Positions 36,512-44,185 of a stretch of 64,000 nt of DNA are shown in pieces (the first letter of the stretch is position 1; each line of letters begins with the position of its first letter). Below the pieces are notes generated by a model. That model was not told where the DNA came from. It worked only from the letters and a program-made list of their open reading frames with translations, and did no database searches. Where the stretch lies: positions 3,047,501 through 3,111,500 of the forward strand of contig NZ_CP060635.1 in assembly GCF_014337215.1 (NCBI RefSeq), written 5' to 3'. A program made the translations under genes and the position numbers. This DNA is from Wansuia hejianensis (GTDB lineage: Bacteria > Bacillota > Clostridia > Lachnospirales > Lachnospiraceae).

Positions 36512-36615
36512 TCAAATAAAGAGAAAAGAAAGGAGAACCCCTCATCCCTAAAGTGCAAACCTTCAAGCAAGCTGCCGGGGCGGCGGCAGCGGAAAGCGGA
36601 GAGGGGACAAGGAAG

Positions 36616-36777
36616 ATGAAAGCAAAGTATGAAACCTGCATCCATGTACAAGAGGTTGGGAGCTATGCGGTGTATGTGCGTCCGTCCTGCCCTAAGGCAA
36701 CGATGATCAAAGGGGTGCTGGTCAGCAGCAAGAAGCGCTGCGCATCCTGCAGAAATTGGAAGGAGAGAACGACATGA
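36616..36777 (+). CDS. Small Cys-containing phage protein
   Basis: 53 residues beginning MKAKYETCIHVQEVG and ending CASCRNWKERTT. One CxxC pair plus two other Cys suggest a small zinc ribbon. The ATG follows GGAAG. Unknown function; its stop overlaps the next start by 4 bp. Confidence 0.55.
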   Translation: MKAKYETCIHVQEVGSYAVYVRPSCPKATMIKGVLVSSKKRCASCRNWKERTT

Positions 36778-37091
36778 AACGAACCAGAAAAGAATACAAA
36801 ACACTCATCGAAGACCGGATAAAGATGAAAAATCGTCTGCAGAGGCTGGAGGAACAGATTACCCGGTGGATAGGAGATATCCTGGAGGAGCGCGATCGGG
36901 AACAGACAGAGTACAGACGGATGCTGAAAGAACTGGCAAAACGTATCTGCATTCTGGAGGAACAGCTGGCCGTGCGAAAGGGGAAAACCAAAGCAGACGG
37001 GGAGGCCGAAGGCTTGGAGGAGGCAGAAAAGAGCAGGCCTTTAAGCGCGCCGGAGCTTTATGATTGCAGGGAGGATCTGCCGGTTTACTAG
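36774..37091 (+). CDS. Coiled-coil hypothetical phage protein
   Basis: 105 residues. Residues 1-70 are a long charged helix with heptad leucines (MKNRLQRLEEQITRWIGDIL, then KELAKRICILEEQLAVR), predicted to be a coiled coil. The tail is acidic and then Pro-rich. Start from the ATGA overlap. No family recognised. Confidence 0.6.
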   Translation: MKRTRKEYKTLIEDRIKMKNRLQRLEEQITRWIGDILEERDREQTEYRRMLKELAKRICILEEQLAVRKGKTKADGEAEGLEEAEKSRPLSAPELYDCREDLPVY

Positions 37092-37114
37092 ACAGATGGG
37101 AAAAGGAGCGGGTG

Positions 37115-37324
37115 ATGGGAACGAACTATCAGGAAGACCGGTACGTACGGTGCCCGTTTTACAAGCGGGAGAACCGCCTGGAGATCAAATGCGAGGGCCT
37201 GTGCGGGAGGTACACCAACAACATCTTTGCCGGAAAACGGAAGAAGGACGCCTTTAAGGAAGACTTTTGCACCGGGTACTATTGGAACTGCCCGCTGTAC
37301 CGGGCACTGGAGGAGGATACGTGA
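37115..37324 (+). CDS. Zinc-binding-type small phage protein
   Basis: 69 residues from an ATG six bases after AGGAG. The sequence RYVRCPFYKRENRLEIKCEG, LCGRY and CTGYYWNCPLYRALEED has paired CPFY/CPLY cysteines, a pattern common to a small phage family placed near terminase genes. Probably zinc-stabilised. Role unknown. Confidence 0.65.
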   Translation: MGTNYQEDRYVRCPFYKRENRLEIKCEGLCGRYTNNIFAGKRKKDAFKEDFCTGYYWNCPLYRALEEDT

Positions 37325-37680
37325 AGCATAGGGAGCGTCTTTACGAATGCCCCGCAGATATACCTTGTGGAACAGCAAAGCTGTTCCCCCGCCCCGTCAG
37401 GGGCATGTGTTGCGGGATACTCTGGAGTATACCCTGTGGAACAGCAAAGCTGTTCCCCCGCCCCGTCAGGGGCATGTGTTGCGGGATACTCTGGAGTATA
37501 CCCTGTGGAACAGCGTGTGCTGTTCCCCTGCCCCGACAGGGGCATGAGTTACGGGATACTCTGGAGTATAGGAAATATGCGCATTTGGAGCGGATCAAGG
37601 CCCGCTCTTTTTCCCGTTTTTGGAAGGGGGTGAGACAAGGCCGAGCGTTTTCACCCCCAAAAAGGGTCTCTCCCCCCTAA
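37321..37680 (+). CDS. Possible small gene interrupted by the 69-bp repeats
   Basis: A GTG at 37321 overlaps the preceding stop and opens a frame of 119 codons (MKHRERLYEC...). The frame runs through the 69-bp repeats because 69 is a multiple of three, then leaves as EYRKYAHLERIKARS. The start and the ending look gene-like, while the middle is repeat. It may be a small gene split by repeat insertion, or no gene. Low confidence. Confidence 0.25.
   Translation: MKHRERLYECPADIPCGTAKLFPRPVRGMCCGILWSIPCGTAKLFPRPVRGMCCGILWSIPCGTACAVPLPRQGHELRDTLEYRKYAHLERIKARSFSRFWKGVRQGRAFSPPKRVSPP
37359..37566 (+). repeat. Three tandem 69/69/70-bp units, each with three hairpins
   Basis: Units start at 37359, 37428 and 37497 and begin TATACC. 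Units 1 and 2 are nearly identical; unit 3 has diverged. Each contains GGAACAGC..GCTGTTCC, GCCCC..GGGGC and ATACTC-TG-GAGTAT stems. Unit 3 changes the loops (AAA to GTGT, GTCA to GACA) but keeps all stems. The array lies about 360 bp before the terminase small subunit, where pac or cos sites often occur. Confidence 0.85.
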
Positions 37681-37921
37681 AAAAGGGCCGATACCCCCTA
37701 AAAAACACCCTCCAAAACCGGGCAGTTTACCACACCCCCAAACCCCGCATAAATACTGGTACTGCCGGCATTTTTAAGGGCCAAAAAACACCTAAGTAAC
37801 ACCTAAGGTAAATGGCCACCTGCAAAATTCCTCCCAAACGCCCCCATTTTACCCCCTTAGGGGTAAGGTATGAAAATCCCTCCAAATATGTCACAATAAA
37901 GACTATAGGGCAGGGCAGCAG
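37567..37921 (+). other. C-rich non-coding gap before the terminase genes
   Basis: No gene with a ribosome site is seen. The plus strand has repeated runs of five or six C (CCCCCCTAAAAAA, CCCCCTAAAAAA) and CACCTAAG repeats, then a palindrome TTACCCC-CTTA-GGGGTAA (37849-37866). A packaging initiation site or late promoter region is possible by position only. Confidence 0.45.
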
Positions 37922-38449
37922 ATGAACAGGAAAACGAAATTGACGGACAAGCAGGAACGGTTTGTGCAGGAGCTTTTGCGTGGCGCCACCCAGCGGGACG
38001 CCTACAAGGCCGCCTATGGCTGTAAGAACTGGAAGGTTTCGGCGATTGATGCGCAGGCCTCGAAGCTTTTGAAGGATCCAAAGGTGGCAGAGAGGCGGGA
38101 AGCGCTCAAGCAGAGGGCCATCGATCTTGCGGGGCAGGACGCAGCCTCCGTGCGGGCCCTGATCCTGGAAACAGAGATCGCCATTGCCTCGGCGGATCTG
38201 GGGAAGGTGTATGAGCTGGGAAGGGACAAAAGCGGACGCTTAACGGCCAAAATCAAGGATCTGGACTCCCTCGATACCCGGGCGATCCAGGAAATACGGT
38301 TTGATCCTTACGGGCGCCCGATGATCAAGCTGTACGACAAGCAGACGGCGATAAGGGCTTTGAAGGAATATTACGGCATAGAACCACAGGAGCAGGAGCA
38401 GACGAAGATAGAGATCGAGCTGAAAAAGGCAGAGGAGGCAGACCGATGA
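37922..38449 (+). CDS. terS: Terminase small subunit
   Basis: 175 residues. The N-terminal helix-turn-helix (KLTDKQERFVQELLRGATQR then DAYKAAYGCKNW, and LLKDPKVAERREALKQR) is the Terminase_2 family pattern. It recognises phage DNA and brings in the large subunit, whose gene overlaps its stop by 4 bp. The C terminus is an acidic helix (KIEIELKKAEEADR). Confidence 0.95.
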   Translation: MNRKTKLTDKQERFVQELLRGATQRDAYKAAYGCKNWKVSAIDAQASKLLKDPKVAERREALKQRAIDLAGQDAASVRALILETEIAIASADLGKVYELGRDKSGRLTAKIKDLDSLDTRAIQEIRFDPYGRPMIKLYDKQTAIRALKEYYGIEPQEQEQTKIEIELKKAEEADR

Positions 38450-39978
38450 AAAAGGTCATCCTTAGGCTAAACGAACCCAGTGAAAAACAGTGGATGTTTT
38501 TAAAGGATACGCACAGGTATGTAGGCTATGGAGGTGCCAGGGGCGGCGGGAAGTCCTGGTCGATCCGGTTCAAGGCAATCATCTTAGGTCTTCGGCGGGA
38601 GGGGATCAAGATGCTGATCGTGCGAAGGACCTATGAGGAGCTGGAGAAGAACCATATCCGGCAGTTAAAGGATCTCTTGCTTCCGCTTGGGATTGCCAAA
38701 TACAATGCCACCCGGAGGATCTTCACCTTTGTGACAGGCAGCACCATCGAGTTTGCCTACTGCCAAAGAGATGATGACCTGGGAAGGCTGCAGGGGGCGG
38801 AGTTCGATGTGATCTTCGTGGACGAGGCCACCCAGCTGTCGGAATACCAGCTAAAGGTGATTGCCGCCTGCTGCCGTGGGGCGAACGATTTTCCAAAACG
38901 GATCTATTATACCTGCAACCCGGGAGGCCAGGGGCACGCTTACATCAAACGGATCTTTATCGATAAACGCTACGTGGATGGGGAAAACCCGGAGGATTAT
39001 TCCTTTATCCAGGCGAAGGTAACGGATAACCAGGCACTGATGAGCAAAGATCCGGAGTACCTGCGGATGCTGGAGGCGCTGCCTCCAAAGCTTCGGGAGG
39101 CCTGGCTGAATGGAAGCTGGGACATCTTTCAGGGGCAGTTTTTTGAGGAGTTTTTAGACGATCCCAAGCACTATGAGGACCGGGCCTGGACCCATGTGAT
39201 CGAGCCCTTTGACATTCCCATTGGCTGGAGGATCTACAGATCCTACGATTTCGGCTACAGCAAGCCTTTTTCCTGCGCCTGGTGGGCCGTGGACCAGGAC
39301 GGCCGGCTGTACCGGATCCTGGAGCTGTATGGCTGCGGAAATACGCCGAATGAGGGCCTTAAGTGGACGCCGCAGGAGCAGTTTTCCAAGATCCGCCAGA
39401 TCGAAGACGAGCACCCATACCTGAAGGGCAAGCACATCCAGGGAGTGGCCGACCCGGCCATCTGGGAGGCGTCCAGTGGCCAGTCTGTGGCGGAGACGGC
39501 GGCGAAGCACGGGATCTATTTCGAGAAAGGAGACCATAAACGGATTGCTGGCTGGATGCAGGTCCATTACCGGCTGCAGTTCGACGAACACGGGATTCCC
39601 ATGATGTATTTCTTCAGCAACTGCAAAGCGGCGATCCGGACGCTGCCGCTTATGATGTACTCAGAAACCATTCCGGAGGATCTGGATACTAATCTGGAAG
39701 ATCATTGCCTTGTGGGTGACACACAGATAACAACACGGACAGGGCAAAGGAAAATCAAGGATCTGGTCGGAAGCAGTGGCGAGGTAAGATCAAGTGATGG
39801 TAAGTGGCATAAATATCACGACGTAAGGAGGACCAGAGAAAAGGCCAAGGTGTTTACCGTGACGCTGGAAGATGGGACGCAGTTTACGGGGACAGAAGAT
39901 CATAGGATCCTGACTGAACATGAGGGGTGGTGCCCGATTGGAGAACTGCAGGGGAAGGAGCTAAGGATATGCAGGTAA
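38446..39978 (+). CDS. terL: Terminase large subunit N-part fused to N-half of a split intein
   Basis: 510 residues. Residues 1-420 are terminase: Walker A GYGGARGGGKSW (near 28-37), Walker B VIFVDEATQLSEY and the first nuclease Asp in SYDFGYSKPF (near 268), then GVADPAIWE. At residue 421 the sequence switches inside the conserved EDH motif to an intein: Cys1 in CLVGDTQITT (39706), and block B GTEDHRILT with its TxxH. The 90-residue intein half ends at a stop (39976). The rest of the terminase lies past an HNH gene at 40459. The two parts must be joined by protein splicing in trans to give an active 467-residue enzyme. Confidence 0.9.
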   Translation: MKKVILRLNEPSEKQWMFLKDTHRYVGYGGARGGGKSWSIRFKAIILGLRREGIKMLIVRRTYEELEKNHIRQLKDLLLPLGIAKYNATRRIFTFVTGSTIEFAYCQRDDDLGRLQGAEFDVIFVDEATQLSEYQLKVIAACCRGANDFPKRIYYTCNPGGQGHAYIKRIFIDKRYVDGENPEDYSFIQAKVTDNQALMSKDPEYLRMLEALPPKLREAWLNGSWDIFQGQFFEEFLDDPKHYEDRAWTHVIEPFDIPIGWRIYRSYDFGYSKPFSCAWWAVDQDGRLYRILELYGCGNTPNEGLKWTPQEQFSKIRQIEDEHPYLKGKHIQGVADPAIWEASSGQSVAETAAKHGIYFEKGDHKRIAGWMQVHYRLQFDEHGIPMMYFFSNCKAAIRTLPLMMYSETIPEDLDTNLEDHCLVGDTQITTRTGQRKIKDLVGSSGEVRSSDGKWHKYHDVRRTREKAKVFTVTLEDGTQFTGTEDHRILTEHEGWCPIGELQGKELRICR

Positions 39979-40478
39979 GTAAAATATCAGACACAATTCA
40001 AGAGTTCGCAGGCGAACGCTTTTACCTTTGTGGGCTTTATTTTCAACGCAAAGGGAAACGCCTGCATCGGGAAGTATGGAAATATCACAGGGGAGAGATA
40101 CCGAAAGGATTTCATGTTCACCATAAGGACGGTGACCGGAGCAATAATCAGATTGAGAATCTGCTACTGGTGGAAAAGAGCGAACATTTGTCCATGCATA
40201 TGACGCCGGAGAAAAAAGAACGATCAAGAAAAAGCATATACAAAGCGATACAAGCAGCCCCAGCCTGGCATAAAAGCGAAGAGGGTAGGAAATGGCATTC
40301 CATGCGTGGGAAATTAAACCGAATCGTTGCAAAGCCAAGAGTCTATCACTGCTCTTTTTGCGAGAAGGAGTTTTCGACGATCTACCATTACGGGGAAGGA
40401 AGAAATCATTTTTGCAGTAATAATTGCAAGGCTGCGTATCGGAGGAGGAGAATCAAACTTGAAAGTAATAAAGGTTGA
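39969..40478 (+). CDS. Free-standing HNH homing endonuclease between intein halves
   Basis: 169 residues. The ATG at 39969 overlaps the end of the preceding gene by 10 bp in another frame, with AAGGAG seven to ten bases upstream; the longer frame from 39927 lacks a good site. The HNH_3-like core reads RLHREVWKYHRGEIPKGFHV, HHKDGDRSNNQIENLLLV and SEHLSMH. A C-terminal zinc finger (CSFCEKEFSTIYHYG, then CSNNCKAAYRRRR) probably aids DNA binding. It presumably cuts intein-free terminase genes so that the cassette spreads. It overlaps the next gene by 20 bp. Confidence 0.88.
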   Translation: MQVSKISDTIQEFAGERFYLCGLYFQRKGKRLHREVWKYHRGEIPKGFHVHHKDGDRSNNQIENLLLVEKSEHLSMHMTPEKKERSRKSIYKAIQAAPAWHKSEEGRKWHSMRGKLNRIVAKPRVYHCSFCEKEFSTIYHYGEGRNHFCSNNCKAAYRRRRIKLESNKG

Positions 40479-40707
40479 GTTTGCCGGTGAAGCAGACGTA
40501 TACAACATGGAGGTGGAAGACACCCATGATTTTGTCATACAAGGCGGAGTGATAGCGCACAACTGCGCAGACGAAATTCGGTATCTGTGCATGGACCGCC
40601 CCATCGCGCCAAGGGCGCCGCAGCAAAAACGTTCGCTGGCAGACGATCCGCTCAACCAGCGGGTGAAGAAACCCAAAACAAGGTTTATAGGAGGAGACAG
40701 AGCATGA
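40459..40707 (+). CDS. terL: C-half of the split intein fused to terminase large subunit C-part
   Basis: 82 residues from a TTG at 40459, eight bases after AGGAG in GGAGGAGGAG. Residues 1-35 form the intein C-half: MKVIKVEFAGEADVYNMEVE, then DTHDFVI (block F) and GGVIAHN (block G) with the penultimate His and final Asn. Residue 36 is Cys+1. Then follows the terminase end: CADEIRYLCMDRP. Joined to the first part this gives EDH-CADEIRY, the third nuclease motif with its catalytic Asp. The gene is in the same phase as the first part but separated by a stop and the HNH gene. It overlaps the portal start by 4 bp. Confidence 0.9.
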   Translation: MKVIKVEFAGEADVYNMEVEDTHDFVIQGGVIAHNCADEIRYLCMDRPIAPRAPQQKRSLADDPLNQRVKKPKTRFIGGDRA

Positions 40708-42818
40708 GCAAAAAGAAGGAGACAAGAGAAACAGCCGGCACATCCAAAGGGACAGCCTCCAGCCCTCTCAGGCAGCAGATCTCCCGTGCACAGGGAGATG
40801 CTCTCGGCCCGAAGAGAGACGATCCGGGCCCCGGAGGGATGCCGGGTTTTGTGCCGTATGAGCAGCCGCAGACGCCTCCCGCCGTTGGGGTGGATGAGCT
40901 TCGGAGGGCGCGGGAGATACTAAGACGCTACAAGGACGGAAAAAAGATGCTGGAGGAGAAGATCGTCCGCAACGAAAAGTGGTTTAAGATGCGTCACTGG
41001 GATTTACTAAAGACCGAGGAAACCTTAGACGATCCCAAGCCGGCTTCCGGGTGGCTGTTTAATTGCATCATCAGCAAGCACGCGGACTTTATGGATTCTT
41101 ATCCTTCGGCAAGCATCCTGCCCCGGGAGATCGGGGATCAAGAGGAGGCACAAAAGCTCTCCTCCATCCTTCCGGTGGTCTTGGAGCAGAATGAGTTTGA
41201 GGCGGTCTACTCGGAGGAGGTGTGGTATAAGCTAAAGCACGGGACCGGAGTGTTCGGGGTGTTCTGGGATGGAAGCAAGCTGGGAGGTTTAGGGGACATC
41301 AGCATCCGGCCCTTAGATCTTTTAAACCTGTTCTGGCAGCCGGGCGTGACTGACATCCAGAAAAGCGAACACTTTTTTTCCGTGGAACTGGTGGACAATG
41401 ACCGTTTAGAGGAGCAGTACCCCCACCTGAGGGGGAAGCTTCACAAGGATACGGATACGCTGCTGAAGAAATACTGGTACGACGAAAACATTTCCACCAC
41501 GGGGAAGTCGGCGGTGATCGACTGGTATTACCACAAAACAATCGATGGGAAGCGCACCCTGCAGTATTGCAAGTTTGTGGATGAAGAGGTGCTGTACGCG
41601 ACAGAGAATGATACGGAAGTGGAAACCACGGTGCAGGCGGAGGGCGTGTACGATGAACGCGGGAACCCGGCTTTGGATGAACACGGGCAGTACCAGGTTC
41701 GCTATGTGGAGCGCCCATCCGCGCCCAGCATGCGGACAAAGGGCTGGTATGACCATGGGATGTACCCGTTCGTGTTTGACGCCTTGTTTCCGGAAGCGGG
41801 CATGCCGGTGGGTTTTGGGTTTGTGGACGTCTGCAAAAACGCCCAGACCTCCATTGACATCTACAACAACGCATTCGAGAAAAACGTGCAGTTCACCGCC
41901 AACCCAAGGTATTTAACGAGGAACGACGGTGGCATGAATGAAACGGAGTTTGCCGATCCAAACGCGCTGTTAGTCCATACGGACGGGAATCTAAGCCAGG
42001 ACAGCCTGGTGCCGATTACGCCGCCCACCCTGGTGAACAGCAACTACATTGCCATTTTAAACCAGAAGATTGACGAGCTCAAAGAGACAGCCGGGAACCG
42101 GGACACCACCAACGGGGGCACGGCAAGCGGTGTGACGGCGGCCTCAGCCATCGCCGCCATGCAGGAGCAGTCCGGAAAAACCAGCCGGGACCAGATCAAG
42201 ACTACCTACCGGGCCTATGAACAGGTGGTCACACTGGCCATTGAGCTGATCCGTCAGTTTTATGATCTGCCAAGAGAGTTTCGGATCACCGGGCAGCAGG
42301 GGCAGGAGGAATTTGTCTCCTACAGCAACGCCGGCCTGCAGCCGAAGCACCAGGGCGTGGAATTCGGGCAGGATATGGGATACCGGCTGCCGGTCTTCGA
42401 TATCCGGGTGGAGGCACAGAAGGAAAGCGCCTATTCCCAGCTCTCTCAGAATGAGCTGGCCCTGCAGTTTTATGGGAACGGCATGTTTAACCCCCAGTAC
42501 GCGGACCAGGCCCTGGTGGCTTTGGACATGATGGAGTTTACGGGAAAACAGCAGGTGGTACAGAAGGTGCAAAGAAACGGAGGGATGTACCAGCAGATGC
42601 TCCTGATGCAGCAGCAGATGCTCCAGATGGCGGAAACCATTGATTCCTTAACCGGAGGCCAGACCCGGATGGCGGAAGAAATGGCAAAAGGGATCAACCG
42701 GGGGATTCAGGAAGGGCAGGCCCGTACGCAGGGCGGCGAAACAAAAACGGCAGGAGGGGAGAATGCCGTCATGACAAACGCCAGGCAGCGGGCTTCCCAG
42801 ACGGCGACTCCGCGGTGA
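40704..42818 (+). CDS. Portal protein, P22-like size
   Basis: 704 residues from the ATG at 40704 behind AGGAGGAGACAG. After a Gly/Pro-rich N-tail the sequence fits a portal: helix-rich middle with SVELVDNDRLEEQYPHLRGK, VDVCKNAQTSIDIYNNAFEK and a Thr/Gly/Ala loop NRDTTNGGTASGVTAASAIA near residue 490, the tunnel region in several portals. The tail is Gln/Met-rich (QQMLLMQQQMLQMAETID). The length is like podovirus P22 gp1 and longer than the usual HK97-type portal. It forms the DNA channel at the capsid vertex. Confidence 0.88.
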   Translation: MSKKKETRETAGTSKGTASSPLRQQISRAQGDALGPKRDDPGPGGMPGFVPYEQPQTPPAVGVDELRRAREILRRYKDGKKMLEEKIVRNEKWFKMRHWDLLKTEETLDDPKPASGWLFNCIISKHADFMDSYPSASILPREIGDQEEAQKLSSILPVVLEQNEFEAVYSEEVWYKLKHGTGVFGVFWDGSKLGGLGDISIRPLDLLNLFWQPGVTDIQKSEHFFSVELVDNDRLEEQYPHLRGKLHKDTDTLLKKYWYDENISTTGKSAVIDWYYHKTIDGKRTLQYCKFVDEEVLYATENDTEVETTVQAEGVYDERGNPALDEHGQYQVRYVERPSAPSMRTKGWYDHGMYPFVFDALFPEAGMPVGFGFVDVCKNAQTSIDIYNNAFEKNVQFTANPRYLTRNDGGMNETEFADPNALLVHTDGNLSQDSLVPITPPTLVNSNYIAILNQKIDELKETAGNRDTTNGGTASGVTAASAIAAMQEQSGKTSRDQIKTTYRAYEQVVTLAIELIRQFYDLPREFRITGQQGQEEFVSYSNAGLQPKHQGVEFGQDMGYRLPVFDIRVEAQKESAYSQLSQNELALQFYGNGMFNPQYADQALVALDMMEFTGKQQVVQKVQRNGGMYQQMLLMQQQMLQMAETIDSLTGGQTRMAEEMAKGINRGIQEGQARTQGGETKTAGGENAVMTNARQRASQTATPR

Positions 42819-43126
42819 TTGTGGTCACCTATGAGAAGAGCCGGGAAAGCTGCAGCCTTCGGGTGGAGGGCCATGCCGGGTATGCAGCCAGGGGAAGTGA
42901 CATCGTCTGCGCCGCCGCCAGCATCCTCTTTTACACCCTGGCAAACCATCTGTCAGCAAGAAAAGAAGCAGAGGCCCAGGTGACGAAAAGAAACGGGGAC
43001 GCATTCCTGACGGCGAAGGGAGAAGAGGCCGAAAAAGACCTTGCGCTCATCCTGACTGGCTTCTTTCTTTTGCAGGAGTCTTATCCGGAGTATGTGAGGG
43101 TGCAAAAGAGTCCCATCACCCCTTAA
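42815..43126 (+). CDS. prp: Prp-family cysteine protease, phage-encoded
   Basis: 103 residues from a GTG overlapping the portal stop. The Prp signature GHAGYAARGSDIVCAAAS contains the catalytic His20 and Cys32, matching the family's spacing. Host Prp normally lies between the genes for L21 and L27 and removes the L27 N-terminal extension. Here it sits directly before scaffold and capsid, both of which begin with an L27-like cleavage motif, so it most likely processes them during head assembly. The stop codon lies within a 14-bp palindrome (ACCCCTTAAGGGGT). Confidence 0.9.
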   Translation: MIVVTYEKSRESCSLRVEGHAGYAARGSDIVCAAASILFYTLANHLSARKEAEAQVTKRNGDAFLTAKGEEAEKDLALILTGFFLLQESYPEYVRVQKSPITP

Positions 43127-43131
43127 GGGGT
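43118..43131. other. 14-bp palindrome at the prp stop codon
   Basis: Perfect palindrome ACCCCTTAAGGGGT that includes the stop. It may be a weak terminator or a protein site; a similar element, TTACCCC-CTTA-GGGGTAA, lies at 37849. Confidence 0.45.
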
Positions 43132-43215
43132 AGACTATACTTTACGAAAAAAACGTGCTATCCTGTAAGACAAACGGGTGTTTTCCTCTTGCCCGGGGAA
43201 AAAGCATCCGGATCA

Positions 43216-43275
43216 GGAGCCGCGGGCCGAACCCGCAGAAAAAGGAGCCGTGGGCCGAACCCACAGACTGAAAAA
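43216..43275 (+). repeat. Two tandem hairpins with compensatory changes before the scaffold gene
   Basis: GGAGCCG-GCGGG-CCGAA-CCCGC (stem at 43222-43236) is repeated 28 bp later as GTGGG-CCGAA-CCCAC (43250-43264). The C-G pair of the first stem became T-A in the second, while the loop CCGAA is unchanged. Paired change supports an RNA stem. Each copy carries a GGAG. It is part of the 165-bp leader of the scaffold gene. Confidence 0.65.
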
Positions 43276-43292
43276 AGGAGATTGCCCTATTC

Positions 43293-44162
43293 ATGCAACC
43301 GATGTTAGATTTACAGTGCTTTGCAGAAGGGGAAAGCGCTGCCATAGCAGAAGACGGCGCACCAGAAAGCACCACAGCAGAAAACCCGGCCCCGGAAGGG
43401 ACAGCCGGAGAGCAGGCCGCACCTGCAGGGGAACAGACGGAACGCTTTGAGGAGCTGATCAAAGGGAAGTATAAAAAGGACTTCGATACGCAGGTACAGA
43501 AGATCTTAAGCAGCCGCTTTAAAAACCAGAAGGACCATCAGGCGATCCTTGATAGGATGCGCCCGGCCATGGAACTGATGGCGCAGCGCTATGGCCTTGT
43601 ACCGGACGAGAAGAAGGGGCTGGACTATGAGGCCCTCTACCAGAAGCTTGTGGACGACAACTCCATGTATGAGGAGGAGGCCTTTCAGCGCGGCATGCAG
43701 GTGGAGGATCTTAAGCGGATGAAGCAGCTGGAGATAGAAAACGCGAGGCTTCAAAGAAGCGCAAGCGAAGCCGCGAAGGAAGCGGAAAGCCGGAAGGCAT
43801 ACGATGCCTTAGTGCGTGCGGGGAAGGAATTAAAGACGGTGTATCCCGATTTTGACCTGCATGCGGAAATGCAGAATCCCGCCTTTGGCCGCCTGGTGGC
43901 GGTGGGCGTGCCGCTTCGGACTGTCTATGAGGTGGTTCACAAGGACGAGATCCTCTCCGGAGGCATGCAGTACGCAGTGCAGAAGACCCAGGAAAAGATC
44001 AGTAAATCCATCCAGTCAGGCCTTGCGAGGCCCTCGGAAAACGGTGCCTCCTCCCAGGCGAGCGCGGAAATTGGAAGTCTGGATCCCAGTAAACTGACCC
44101 AAAAAGACTTTGCCCAGATCAAAGCGAGGGCGGAACGGGGAGAACGCATCACGTTCCGGTAA
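43293..44162 (+). CDS. Capsid scaffold protein with Prp cleavage motif
   Basis: 289 residues. Residues 1-11, MQPMLDLQCFA, match the L27-type Prp site (LxLQxFA), with cleavage expected after Ala11. An Ala/Glu/Pro-rich stretch, then long helices (KYKKDFDTQVQKILSSRFKN, then MKQLEIENARLQRSASEAAK) follow, the GP20/scaffold style. Its position between portal and capsid is standard. It probably guides capsid assembly and leaves or is cleaved on maturation. Confidence 0.85.
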   Translation: MQPMLDLQCFAEGESAAIAEDGAPESTTAENPAPEGTAGEQAAPAGEQTERFEELIKGKYKKDFDTQVQKILSSRFKNQKDHQAILDRMRPAMELMAQRYGLVPDEKKGLDYEALYQKLVDDNSMYEEEAFQRGMQVEDLKRMKQLEIENARLQRSASEAAKEAESRKAYDALVRAGKELKTVYPDFDLHAEMQNPAFGRLVAVGVPLRTVYEVVHKDEILSGGMQYAVQKTQEKISKSIQSGLARPSENGASSQASAEIGSLDPSKLTQKDFAQIKARAERGERITFR

Positions 44163-44185
44163 CCTTCGCGGAAAGGAAGAAACAG

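Noticed and set aside
37359..37566. Reading the three 69-bp repeats as a CRISPR array
   Set aside because: Units are contiguous with no spacers, contain three palindromes each, and there are no cas genes.
39927..39968. Longer start for the terminase-embedded HNH gene
   Set aside because: Those 14 codons read an intein sequence in the wrong frame; the ATG at 39969 has AAGGAG at the right distance.
40587..40703. Upstream start for the portal protein
   Set aside because: It would overlap the terminase C-part over its whole extein; the ATG at 40704 has AGGAGG.
38446..40707. Simple frameshift or assembly error in the terminase gene
   Set aside because: All intein motifs are intact on both sides, both downstream genes have strong ribosome sites, and the HNH is a complete gene, so the arrangement looks functional.
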